Below are positions 28,165 through 35,786 of a DNA stretch of 64,000 nucleotides, one piece after another. The stretch comes from an uncultured Gammaproteobacteria bacterium. Lineage in GTDB: Bacteria; Pseudomonadota; Gammaproteobacteria; GCA-002705445; GCA-002716945. The translations under genes were made by a program, and so were the position numbers. A model generated the notes under the pieces. It was not told where the DNA came from and ran no database searches. It worked only from the letters and a program-made list of their open reading frames with translations. The stretch is from contig CABYTF010000001.1 of the NCBI GenBank assembly GCA_902521725.1, positions 186,001 to 250,000 of the forward strand. Reading direction: 5' to 3'. The first letter of the stretch is position 1, and every line of letters begins with the position of its first letter.

Positions 28165-28782
28165 ATGAAATTTCTGTTGTCTTTATTTTACATCCTTATT
28201 GTTGTAAGTAACCTTATTAATCCTGTGTATTCTTCAGACATAGCTAAGGGCAAAGAATTATCAGTGTCATGTGCTGCATGCCACGGAGATAACGGCATCT
28301 CGCTAAACCCAGTTTGGCCAAAATTGGCAGGTCAAAATCCAAAATACTTAGCTTCACAGTTATATGAATTTAGAAAAGGTGCAGAGGGTAATAGAAATAA
28401 TGCAGTCATGTATGGAATTGCTATGACACTATCAGACAGTGACATAGAGGATCTATCAGCTTACTACGCCTCTTTGGAATCTAAAGTGGGTTTAACCCAA
28501 GACGAATATCTTGATCTAGGAAGAAATATATACCGAGGGGGCAATATGGAAATCAAAATCCAAGCATGTATCAGCTGTCACGGACCAAATGGACAAGGAA
28601 ATTACGCTGCTGCCATTCCTATGCTTTCAGGTCAACATTCACAATACACATATCAACAATTGAAAAACTTTCAAGCATCTCTCAGATCAAACGACTATAA
28701 TAAAATGATGAGAAATATTGTTCACAGAATGACAGATGAAGAAATGAAAGCTGTAGCCAGCTATATTGAAGGCTTATACTGA
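28165..28782 (+). CDS. Cytochrome c4 (dihaem)
   Basis: A 205-residue periplasmic dihaem cytochrome. A signal peptide (about residues 1-23) precedes two homologous domains with haem-binding CAACH at 36-40 and CISCH at 135-139; methionines such as those in AMTLSD and HRMTDE are candidate axial ligands. Cytochrome c4 carries electrons from the bc1 complex to terminal oxidases. Its stop shares one base with the dsbA ATG. Cytochrome c4 next to dsbA and polA is an arrangement I recall from Pseudomonas. Confidence 0.95.
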   Translation: MKFLLSLFYILIVVSNLINPVYSSDIAKGKELSVSCAACHGDNGISLNPVWPKLAGQNPKYLASQLYEFRKGAEGNRNNAVMYGIAMTLSDSDIEDLSAYYASLESKVGLTQDEYLDLGRNIYRGGNMEIKIQACISCHGPNGQGNYAAAIPMLSGQHSQYTYQQLKNFQASLRSNDYNKMMRNIVHRMTDEEMKAVASYIEGLY

Positions 28783-29390
28783 TGATTAAACTACGATATC
28801 TTGCACTCACACTACTTTTAATCACGGCAGCATCTTCTGATGTTTATGCTCAAAAGTATGTTCAAATTTCAACAGAGAAACAATCAGAATCTAGAGACAT
28901 TATCATTTATGAATTTTTCTGGTACGGATGCCCTCATTGTTTCAATCTAGAACCAACTATTGATAGGATTGAAGCAGACCTAGACAAGGATGCAAGAATT
29001 GTAAAAGTTCCTGTAGCACTCAGAGAGTCATGGACGCCACATGCCAAACTTTACTATGCTTTGAGTCAGATGAATGAAATTAACGATTTACACAATTTAA
29101 TTTTTGAAGAAATACACATAGAGAATAATAGACTTGATACTGAGGAGGCTATGATTGAATTTTTAAGTAAAAGTGAAATTAATACTGAAATTTTCTCGGA
29201 AAAGTATAACAGTTATGGTACTGAAGCAAGAGTTAAAAAAGCAAGTAATTTGGCGAGGAAATATCAAATTGATTCTGTACCAACTCTGGTTGTCAACGGA
29301 AGATATTTAACAAGTGGCTCTTTCGTCTCAAGTTACGATGAACTTTATAGCGTTGTGAATTTTTTAGTTGAACGTGAAAGAAATGACTGA
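28782..29390 (+). CDS. dsbA: Thiol:disulfide interchange protein DsbA
   Basis: A 202-residue periplasmic oxidase with a signal peptide ending near VYAQ. The thioredoxin fold has the CPHC active site at 50-53 in FFWYGCPHCFNLEP and the cis-proline loop SVPTLVVNGRY. It introduces disulfides into exported proteins. It overlaps the preceding cytochrome by one base (TGATG) and is followed by folD, whose strong Shine-Dalgarno sits just after the dsbA stop. Confidence 0.96.
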   Translation: MIKLRYLALTLLLITAASSDVYAQKYVQISTEKQSESRDIIIYEFFWYGCPHCFNLEPTIDRIEADLDKDARIVKVPVALRESWTPHAKLYYALSQMNEINDLHNLIFEEIHIENNRLDTEEAMIEFLSKSEINTEIFSEKYNSYGTEARVKKASNLARKYQIDSVPTLVVNGRYLTSGSFVSSYDELYSVVNFLVERERND

Positions 29391-29402
29391 GAGGAGGAAA
29401 AT

Positions 29403-30257
29403 ATGACAGCGAAAATTATAAGTGGTCGAGAGGTTGCAGAGCACATTCTAGAAAAAGAGCTTTCCGTTAAGGTCAAAGAATTAAAAGAGAAAAATATTGT
29501 TCCTAATTTGGTCGTAATTTTAGTTGGTGAAATGAAAGCATCTGCAAGCTATGTAGCTCAAAAAGAAAAGTTTGCGGCTAAAGCGGGAATCAAGTCGGAG
29601 GTTAGACGATTTACCGCTGAGATAAGTGAGGAGGAGATTTTATCAGAAATTGATAAAATTAATAATGATTCATTAATTCATGGAGTAATAGTTCAGCTAC
29701 CTCTGCCAGACCACATTTCTGTCGCAAAAGTACTCAATAGAATCCATCCCTCAAAAGATGTAGACGGATTTACACCCAATAATGTTGGAAAATTGTTTTT
29801 AGGTGAAGATACACTGGTTTCATGTACACCTAAGGGGATAATGCAAATGTTAAGAATATCAGGAACTGATCTAAGTGGTAAAAACGTAACTGTGATAGGA
29901 AGATCCAATATCGTTGGTAAGCCTGTTTCAATATTATGTCAATCAGAAAATGCAACCGTTACGATGTGCCACTCTCGCACGAAAGATTTGAATCATAAAC
30001 TTTCTGATGCAGATGTAATAATTGTTGCTGTAGGTGTACCAAAATTTATTTCTGGTGATCAAATTCCAAATGGAGCCGTTGTAATAGATGTCGGCATTCA
30101 CAACATAGATGGTAAGCTGTGTGGAGATGTTGATTTTGAATCTGCTAAAGAAAAAGCATCTGCAATCACTCCAGTTCCGGGAGGTGTTGGCCCTATGACA
30201 GTATGTGCACTGATTGAAAATACAATAATCGCTGCCGAGAGGATAAATAGCGCCTGA
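29403..30257 (+). CDS. folD: Methylenetetrahydrofolate dehydrogenase/cyclohydrolase
   Basis: A 284-residue bifunctional enzyme that interconverts methylene-, methenyl- and formyl-tetrahydrofolate. Family landmarks are SASYVAQKEKFAAKAGI with the catalytic lysine, HGVIVQLPLPDHI, DVDGFTPNNVGKL, the cofactor loop VIGRSNIVGKPVS and PVPGGVGPMTVCALIENT. The Shine-Dalgarno GAGGAGG four bases before the ATG is one of the strongest in the window. Its stop codon region overlaps the 3' end of the tRNA-Arg gene on the opposite strand by eight bases. Confidence 0.97.
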   Translation: MTAKIISGREVAEHILEKELSVKVKELKEKNIVPNLVVILVGEMKASASYVAQKEKFAAKAGIKSEVRRFTAEISEEEILSEIDKINNDSLIHGVIVQLPLPDHISVAKVLNRIHPSKDVDGFTPNNVGKLFLGEDTLVSCTPKGIMQMLRISGTDLSGKNVTVIGRSNIVGKPVSILCQSENATVTMCHSRTKDLNHKLSDADVIIVAVGVPKFISGDQIPNGAVVIDVGIHNIDGKLCGDVDFESAKEKASAITPVPGGVGPMTVCALIENTIIAAERINSA

Positions 30258-30322
30258 GAAGATTCGAACTTCTGACCTTTAGCTTCGGAAGCTAATGCTC
30301 TATCCAACTGAGCTACAGACGC
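30250..30322 (-). tRNA. tRNA-Arg (anticodon CCG)
   Basis: A complete cloverleaf on the minus strand. The acceptor stem GCGTCTG/CAGGCGC pairs fully with one G-U; the D arm is GCTC-AGTTGGATA-GAGC; the anticodon stem TTAGC/GCTAA encloses TTCCGAA, giving anticodon CCG (reads CGG); the T arm is AGAAG-TTCGAAT-CTTCT. The base after the acceptor stem, position 73 (30249), is T, unusual for tRNA-Arg, and CCA is not encoded. The 3' end overlaps the folD stop region. A divergent cytochrome c5 gene follows. Confidence 0.95.
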
Positions 30323-30331
30323 AAATATTTA

Positions 30332-30359
30332 TTCAAATTAATATCTTTTCAAGTATAAT
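30332..30359 (+). promoter_or_regulatory. Sigma-70 promoter of cytochrome c5
   Basis: TTCAAA (-35, 30332-30337), a 16-base spacer and a perfect TATAAT (-10, 30354-30359). The expected start near 30366 gives a leader of about 40 bases with AGGGGA ahead of the ATG at 30408. It lies between this gene and the divergent tRNA-Arg. Confidence 0.6.
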
Positions 30360-30407
30360 CTAGGCAATTAAAAATATTTATAGAAAAAACACTAATTTTA
30401 GGGGAAT

Positions 30408-30887
30408 ATGAGTTCACCAACATCAGATAAAGACTTCTACACAATCTTTGGTTACATCACACTTGGTATAATCGTTCTTGCAATTATTATTGCTATCCTC
30501 TCAAAGGTTTTTGCTTCCACTATATCAAACGATGCTTACGATGAAGTTAAAACAACTGCTACTGAGCAGCGTCTAGCATCATCTGAGAAAATAAATCTTG
30601 CAAGTAATCCTACATTTAAATCTGAAGTGATTCAGGTTGCGTCATCCAAATCTGGAGAAGATGTCTATAACTCTGTTTGCATGTCTTGCCACATGAGCGG
30701 AGCTGCAGGCGCTCCAATAACTGGTCAGGCAGATCAGTGGGGTGACAGATTAGCAAAGGGTAATGACACACTTTATACTAATGCTATAAATGGAATTGGT
30801 ATTATGCCAGCTAAAGGCGGCTTAATGTCATTAAGCGATGAAGAAGTCAAACTTGCAGTAGATTATATGCTTGAAGAATCTAGATAA
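30408..30887 (+). CDS. Cytochrome c5, membrane-anchored
   Basis: A 159-residue monohaem cytochrome. A single N-terminal membrane segment (about residues 14-36) probably remains as an anchor, followed by a linker of about 50 residues and the haem domain with CMSCH at 91-95. The C-terminal GIMPAKGG holds the likely axial methionine, as in cytochrome c5. It would accept electrons in the periplasm for a terminal oxidase. A good Shine-Dalgarno (AGGGGA) precedes the ATG. It is a single gene, converging on ubiK, which ends one base away. Confidence 0.93.
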   Translation: MSSPTSDKDFYTIFGYITLGIIVLAIIIAILSKVFASTISNDAYDEVKTTATEQRLASSEKINLASNPTFKSEVIQVASSKSGEDVYNSVCMSCHMSGAAGAPITGQADQWGDRLAKGNDTLYTNAINGIGIMPAKGGLMSLSDEEVKLAVDYMLEESR

Positions 30888-31115
30888 CTATTTACCCTTT
30901 AATTTCTTCTCTATTTCATCAAGTTTACTTCTAGTTTTTTTAAGCACAGCACTTTGAGTATCAAATTCTTCCCTGGTGACTACATTAATTTTTCTCAAAT
31001 AGTCATTCAGCAATATTTTAAGATTATCTTTAAAATCGTCTTTTATTCCCTCAGTACCAGTAGGTAAGAGGCTTGCTATGTTCTCAATTAGCTCTCTGAT
31101 TTTAGGTGTTGCCAT
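30888..31115 (-). CDS. ubiK: Ubiquinone biosynthesis accessory factor UbiK (YqiC/BMFP)
   Basis: A 75-residue BMFP-family protein. The C-terminal coiled coil NVVTREEFDTQSAVLKKTRSKLDEIEKKL is the clear family signature (shown here in full only as the range 46-74), and the N-terminal half is amphipathic. UbiK helps UbiJ organise the aerobic ubiquinone complex. GGAG eight bases before the ATG at 31115 supports that start over an upstream ATG at 31133. An NtrC palindrome begins 18 bases upstream. The neighbourhood ubiK next to glnK-amtB is known from Pseudomonas. Confidence 0.9.
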   Translation of the reverse strand: MATPKIRELIENIASLLPTGTEGIKDDFKDNLKILLNDYLRKINVVTREEFDTQSAVLKKTRSKLDEIEKKLKGK

Positions 31116-31132
31116 TATTTGCACTCCAAACA

Positions 31133-31149
31133 TGCACTAATTATGTGCA
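31133..31149. promoter_or_regulatory. NtrC-binding palindrome
   Basis: The 17-base palindrome TGCACTAATTATGTGCA matches the NtrC consensus TGCAC-N7-GTGCA perfectly in both half-sites. It lies about 135 bases upstream of the -24 element of a sigma-54 promoter, a normal enhancer distance. Binding is inferred. Confidence 0.8.
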
Positions 31150-31283
31150 ATATATAAAATATGTCTAAAAAACGCTTAAATTGTTAATGTTTTATTACAA
31201 AAACCTTCCGATAAAATCCAGTATGCTGTATTATTATAACCGCAATATTATTGATCGGAGAACATTTTTCATAATATTCGATT

Positions 31284-31299
31284 TGGCATAGTTTATGCA
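31284..31299 (+). promoter_or_regulatory. Sigma-54 promoter of the barrel-glnK-amtB operon
   Basis: TGGCATAGTTTATGCA fits the sigma-54 consensus TGGCAC-N5-TTGCA, with GG at 31285-31286 and GC at 31297-31298 separated by exactly ten bases. The expected start is near 31310, about 88 bases before the first ATG. Nitrogen control through NtrC is the natural reading. Confidence 0.8.
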
Positions 31300-31397
31300 T
31301 ATCTATAACCGATAGCTCTACTTTTGTCATAGATGAATGTCGACTATCACTTAATAAACTAAAAAATATAACCATTTTACGAAAAGGGAGAAAATAA

Positions 31398-32084
31398 ATG
31401 AGAAAATTGATTAAATCATCACTTTCATTAGCTGTAGCTGCGCTGATGTCAGTTTCTATGTTGTCTCATGCAGGCGATGCTGTTGCTGAAGATCATAGTT
31501 CTGCTGTTAGCTACAACGTAGGCTATATGTCAGAGTATTGGTACAGAGGTGTCTATCAATCAGAATCCTCAGTCAGCTTCGGAGCAGACATGGAGATGGG
31601 CAACATGTACATTGGCACATGGTGGGCAGACGTAGATGAAGGTGTTGAATACGACATATACGCTGGATTTAATTTTGAGCTAATGGGACTACCTATGTAC
31701 TTAGGTGCAACAGGATACTATTACTCTGATAACTTTGATGGCGATTACGAAGAATTGAATACTGGTGTTGACCTTGGGTTCGCAGCTATTGATTATGCTT
31801 TTGCTGGCGAATACGAGGCTTTAACAACCGGAGTAAAATCTGATTACGAGCATTTCACAATTACTGCTCCACTACCAATGACATCATTTGATTTCACATA
31901 TGGTACTTTCCAGGACGAACTGACTGGACATTACTATGAAATTTCATATGGTGCGACTGTAAGTGGTGTAGATGTTGGAGTTGTACTTGGTAGAAACTCA
32001 GATGACTCAACAACCAGCAGTGATAAGGCTGGTAAAGAAAACGATACAACTTACGCTACATTTAGCCTAGGGTATAGTTTCTAA
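31398..32084 (+). CDS. Outer-membrane beta-barrel protein, TIGR02001-like
   Basis: A 228-residue secreted protein. The signal peptide is cleaved near SHAGDA (residues 24-27). The mature part alternates aromatic and small residues as in beta-barrels: YNVGYMSEYWYRGVYQ at the start and TYATFSLGYSF with a terminal phenylalanine, the outer-membrane targeting signature. It resembles the TIGR02001 family of unknown function. It is acidic, rich in tyrosine and aspartate, and has GGGAG before the ATG. As the first gene of an NtrC/sigma-54 transcript with glnK and amtB, it may let ammonium or another nitrogen compound through the outer membrane; this role is inferred. Confidence 0.85.
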   Translation: MRKLIKSSLSLAVAALMSVSMLSHAGDAVAEDHSSAVSYNVGYMSEYWYRGVYQSESSVSFGADMEMGNMYIGTWWADVDEGVEYDIYAGFNFELMGLPMYLGATGYYYSDNFDGDYEELNTGVDLGFAAIDYAFAGEYEALTTGVKSDYEHFTITAPLPMTSFDFTYGTFQDELTGHYYEISYGATVSGVDVGVVLGRNSDDSTTSSDKAGKENDTTYATFSLGYSF

Positions 32085-32112
32085 TAATTTTTAGTTTATA
32101 ATTAAGTGATAG

Positions 32113-32463
<351 letters not shown>

Positions 32464-32490
32464 TTAAACGTTTTTAATTAGGAGATTGCG

Positions 32491-33768
32491 ATGGAAGCTT
32501 TAGAAGGTAAAGTCATAGAACTTGCTTATGCTTTAGACACATTCTACTTCTTAGTCATGGGAGCCTTTGTCATGTGGATGGCAGCTGGGTTCACTATGCT
32601 GGAATCTGGACTTGTCAGAGCAAAAAATACAGCTGAAATTCTTACAAAAAATATATCCTTGTATTCGATAGCCGTCATAATGTATATGATCGTCGGATAC
32701 AATTTAATGTACCCAGGTGGTGGAACAGGTGTCATACCTGAGTTAGCATTTTTCTTGGGTGAAGATAATACAGCAGAGGCTGCAATAGCAAGTGGAGGAG
32801 ATATATATTATTCTGGTATTTCAGATCATTTCTTCCAAGTTGTGTTTGTTGCGACAGCCTGTTCAATCATATCAGGTGCTGTAGCTGAGAGAATGAAATT
32901 ATGGCCATTTCTACTATTTTGTGTAGTTATGACCAGTATCATTTATCCAGTCCAAGGTTATTGGAAATGGGGCGGTGGATTCTTAGATGAAGCTGGTTTC
33001 TCAGATTTTGCTGGGTCTGGCGTAGTACATCTTTGTGGCGCAGTAGCTGCATTAGCTGGAGTAATAGTACTAGGTGCTAGAAAAGGAAAATACGAAGGCG
33101 GAAAAGTCAATGCAATGCCTGGTGCTAATCTACCATTAGCAACACTAGGTACTTTCATATTATGGCTTGGATGGTTTGGTTTTAACGGTGGATCCGAATT
33201 AATCATATCTAACGTTGCGGAAGCAAATGCTGTATCAATGGTATTTGTAAATACTAACCTTGCTGCTGCTGGTGGCGTGATGGGTGCGTTGATTCTGTCT
33301 AAAGTTATGTTTGGTAAGTCTGATCTTACTATGGCACTAAACGGCGCTATTGGTGGTTTGGTCTCAATTACAGCTGAGCCTCTAGCACCAACTCCAGGTC
33401 TTGGATTAATCATTGGCTTTATCGGTGGTATTATAGTCGTATTGTCAATTATTATGCTAGACAAAATGAAGATTGATGATCCTGTCGGTGCGATTTCCGC
33501 TCACGGGACATGTGGTATCTGGGGATTACTCGCGGTTACATTAACTGGCGGTTCACTAGGTGCACAAATCTATGGCGCATTAATGATCTTCTTATGGACA
33601 TTTATAGTGAGCCTAATTTTCTGGTCTATCATTAAGATGTTCTTTGGATTAAGAGTAACAGAAGAAGAAGAAACTGATGGTGTTGATATATCTGAGTGTG
33701 GTTTAGAAGCATACCCAGAATTCAGCAAAGCATCAGGGGCTAAACCTTCAGTTTATCCTGAGCAATAA
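32491..33768 (+). CDS. amtB: Ammonium transporter
   Basis: A 425-residue Amt channel with eleven or so membrane helices. The twin pore histidines are visible: H180 in GSGVVHLCG and H338 in SAHGTCGIWG. The start AAGFTMLESGLVRAKN is typical, as is DDPVGAISAHG. The C-terminal cytoplasmic tail, with FFGLRVTEEEETDG, is the GlnK-interacting region. It conducts ammonium into the cytoplasm. AGGAG precedes the ATG. It is the last gene of the nitrogen-regulated operon and is followed by a hairpin terminator. Confidence 0.97.
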   Translation: MEALEGKVIELAYALDTFYFLVMGAFVMWMAAGFTMLESGLVRAKNTAEILTKNISLYSIAVIMYMIVGYNLMYPGGGTGVIPELAFFLGEDNTAEAAIASGGDIYYSGISDHFFQVVFVATACSIISGAVAERMKLWPFLLFCVVMTSIIYPVQGYWKWGGGFLDEAGFSDFAGSGVVHLCGAVAALAGVIVLGARKGKYEGGKVNAMPGANLPLATLGTFILWLGWFGFNGGSELIISNVAEANAVSMVFVNTNLAAAGGVMGALILSKVMFGKSDLTMALNGAIGGLVSITAEPLAPTPGLGLIIGFIGGIIVVLSIIMLDKMKIDDPVGAISAHGTCGIWGLLAVTLTGGSLGAQIYGALMIFLWTFIVSLIFWSIIKMFFGLRVTEEEETDGVDISECGLEAYPEFSKASGAKPSVYPEQ

Positions 33769-33783
33769 AGTAAAATCCTAGAG

Positions 33784-33809
33784 GAGCGTAGCTTATGCTA
33801 CGCTCTTTT
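33784..33809 (+). terminator. Rho-independent terminator after amtB
   Basis: A nine-base perfect stem GAGCGTAGC / GCTACGCTC with the loop TTAT is followed by TTTT. It lies 15 bases after the amtB stop. The right half of the stem also encodes the last codons and stop of convergent speE, so the hairpin is partly coding on the other strand. No T tract is seen on the minus strand, so it should act for amtB only. Confidence 0.85.
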
Positions 33810-34517
33810 AGCTGATAAAAAAGACCATGTTCCTGTCGGATACAAAGGCATAGGAAAAGGGTGTAAATTTATTTTTTTAAATCCTATGCATTCATATTTC
33901 TTCATCAATGGATTTATGATGTGATTGGTATCTTTTATTGGTGATCCTGACTGCTGTATAATTAATCCCCCATATCTTAAGGCTTTGAAGCATCCTCTCA
34001 AAAATGATTTTGAAATTAGAACCTTAGAATTATCAATCGGATCTGTAGAATCAATAATTATACAATCAAACTTCTCAGTATTCTTTCTTATAAAACGCAT
34101 ACCATCCTGTACTGTTAAACTTATTTTACTTGCATTTTTCTCACTTAATTTAAAATGTTTTGGAAAATATTTCTTGGACAAATTGATCACCTCAATATCA
34201 ATCTCAACTATTTGTATTGATTTAATCCCTCTTTGTTTGGCTAGTTTACTAGCGATCGCGTAGTCTCCACCACCTATTATTAGTATATTTTTTGCAGATG
34301 ATGGGATTAAGCTTATGCACTCGACATGATAATAATCTTGATTCCTTTCGGATAGCATGAAACATCCATCTAAATACATCGCATTGCCATATTTACCTGA
34401 ATATATTATTTCAATATTTTGATATTTACTTTGACTTTGGTATAAATATTTTTCATACTCTAGTCCAATTGATGTTCCAGTATGAATATCACGCTCGTAG
34501 TAAACTTTTTTCTTCAT
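33798..34517 (-). CDS. speE: Spermidine synthase-like aminopropyltransferase
   Basis: A 239-residue Rossmann methyltransferase-fold protein of the SpeE family. It shows YLDGCFMLSERNQDYYHVECISLI, the glycine-rich ILIIGGGDYAIASKLA, IVEIDIEVI, and the catalytic IIIDSTDPID. The usual GGGDG reads GGGDY here. At 239 residues it is about 40-50 shorter than typical enzymes. It should transfer aminopropyl groups from decarboxylated SAM to putrescine or a related amine. A SpeD-like gene is divergent, 53 bases away, supporting a polyamine role. The exact acceptor is unclear. Confidence 0.85.
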   Translation of the reverse strand: MKKKVYYERDIHTGTSIGLEYEKYLYQSQSKYQNIEIIYSGKYGNAMYLDGCFMLSERNQDYYHVECISLIPSSAKNILIIGGGDYAIASKLAKQRGIKSIQIVEIDIEVINLSKKYFPKHFKLSEKNASKISLTVQDGMRFIRKNTEKFDCIIIDSTDPIDNSKVLISKSFLRGCFKALRYGGLIIQQSGSPIKDTNHIINPLMKKYECIGFKKINLHPFPMPLYPTGTWSFLSAKRA

Positions 34518-34570
34518 ATGACAAATGAGTTATAAATTATTAATGCTGATTATATTTGAGATTGTATAAT

Positions 34571-34954
34571 ATGCAATTAGATCACAAACATCTAGTTCTA
34601 AGAGCTGAGGTTACTAATTGTCCTAAAGAGGAATCTTTACATGAGATTCTTTCATGGATGAAATTACTTATTCAAAAAATAGACATGAAGCTTATGCAAG
34701 GTCCATCTATAAGCTATGTTGATCAACCAGGTAATAGAGGTACAACATGTATGGCTTTAATAGAAACTAGTCATATTGTTATTCATATATGGGACGAACC
34801 TACACCAGGTATTCTTCAGTTAGATATTTATAGTTGCAAAGAGTTTGATTTGAATGAGGTCATTCTTCATTTAGAAGAATATTTTACAATATCAAAAATG
34901 CAGTATAAATTTCTTGACAGAACAACTGGCATGAAAATAATCGAAGAGCATTAA
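34571..34954 (+). CDS. speD: S-adenosylmethionine decarboxylase-like protein (SpeD family)
   Basis: A 127-residue SpeD-type proenzyme. The self-processing region reads ETSHIVIHIWDE, with Ser67 in the place of the pyruvoyl-forming serine, and His72 and Cys89 (DIYSCK) in place of the catalytic histidine and cysteine. The residue before the serine is Thr instead of the usual Glu, and HTWPE is changed to HIWDE. The start is taken at the ATG at 34571; an in-frame TTG at 34556 would add five residues. It lies divergent to speE. Decarboxylation of SAM is likely but a changed specificity is possible. Confidence 0.8.
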   Translation: MQLDHKHLVLRAEVTNCPKEESLHEILSWMKLLIQKIDMKLMQGPSISYVDQPGNRGTTCMALIETSHIVIHIWDEPTPGILQLDIYSCKEFDLNEVILHLEEYFTISKMQYKFLDRTTGMKIIEEH

Positions 34955-34955
34955 A

Positions 34956-35786
34956 TCATAGAAGCTCATTTGCGTACTTAATCCTGGCACTTATCATATC
35001 AATAAGTAGACATATTCTTTTGTATAGAATACCGCTTTTGGTGTAATTGGCTTCAGCAATAAAATCCACTCTTTTTGCACTTAGAAGCTCGTTTGATACT
35101 TTCATCTGCATCTTACTATTTTTTGGGTACACAGACACCGCATGACCATTTTGTTTTTTTATCAAAGCCATGCTTGGGACATCAGTAAGTCCATCACCTA
35201 TATAAATCATATTTTCAAAGGGAATGGGCCTGTGTGCTTCAGGCATATGACTATTTATAGAGTCAGAGATTTTCTCTTTTCCTTTATTTATTCTGAATAG
35301 AAACTGAGTTTTTGCTGTATCAGTCACTACATTTTTGGGAAATGTAGCGTGTCCTTTATTATCAAAATAATATTGTGAGCCAAAAACATTAGTCAGTTTA
35401 TTTCGTATAGATGTTGACTCTAGTATTTCGTGATGTCCTGCAGAGATTACATAGTGAGCTACTTTAATTTTATTATGTTTAGACTTTACATATTTATTGA
35501 TATGTTCGAACCATGAAGTAACTCCCTTGAAATATTTTATCTTTGATGCCATAGCTTTAAATTCTTCTTTTGTGATTTTAATATTCAGCGATTCTGCATA
35601 AGTAATCAGTTGTCTCATATAGATCATCATAATTTCTCCCTCTGTTTCAGCTGCTTCTGTAAGAATTGTTCTCCAAAATTTACCAGGATTTAATTTTAAG
35701 CGAGGGAAAACTGTATATTCTTGCATCGTTTTTGGAGTTAATGTCCCATCGAAGTCATATACTAATGCAATAATATTTTGCTTCAT
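34956..35786 (-). CDS. HAD-superfamily hydrolase (phosphoserine phosphatase-like)
   Basis: A 276-residue HAD phosphatase. Motif I is YDFDGTLTP with nucleophile Asp11 and acid Asp13, motif II is VISAGHHEI, and motif IV is IYIGDGLTDVPSM. A helical cap of about 60 residues follows motif I, as in phosphoserine-phosphatase-like subfamilies. The substrate cannot be named from motifs. Its ATG shares one base with the argS stop, so it is the last gene of priA-argS-HAD. One base separates it from convergent speD. Confidence 0.85.
   Translation of the reverse strand: MKQNIIALVYDFDGTLTPKTMQEYTVFPRLKLNPGKFWRTILTEAAETEGEIMMIYMRQLITYAESLNIKITKEEFKAMASKIKYFKGVTSWFEHINKYVKSKHNKIKVAHYVISAGHHEILESTSIRNKLTNVFGSQYYFDNKGHATFPKNVVTDTAKTQFLFRINKGKEKISDSINSHMPEAHRPIPFENMIYIGDGLTDVPSMALIKKQNGHAVSVYPKNSKMQMKVSNELLSAKRVDFIAEANYTKSGILYKRICLLIDMISARIKYANELL

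Noticed and set aside
31184-31375. 63-codon open frame on the minus strand in the nitrogen-control gap
   Set aside because: It spans the sigma-54 promoter, has no ribosome-binding site and resembles no family; it is most likely chance.
32958-33464. 168-codon frame antisense to amtB
   Set aside because: It is proline-rich with no start signal and mirrors the conserved amtB coding sequence; a typical antisense shadow.
34565-34570. TATAAT directly before the speD ATG as a promoter
   Set aside because: The start would fall inside the gene, after the ATG, so it cannot serve that start codon.
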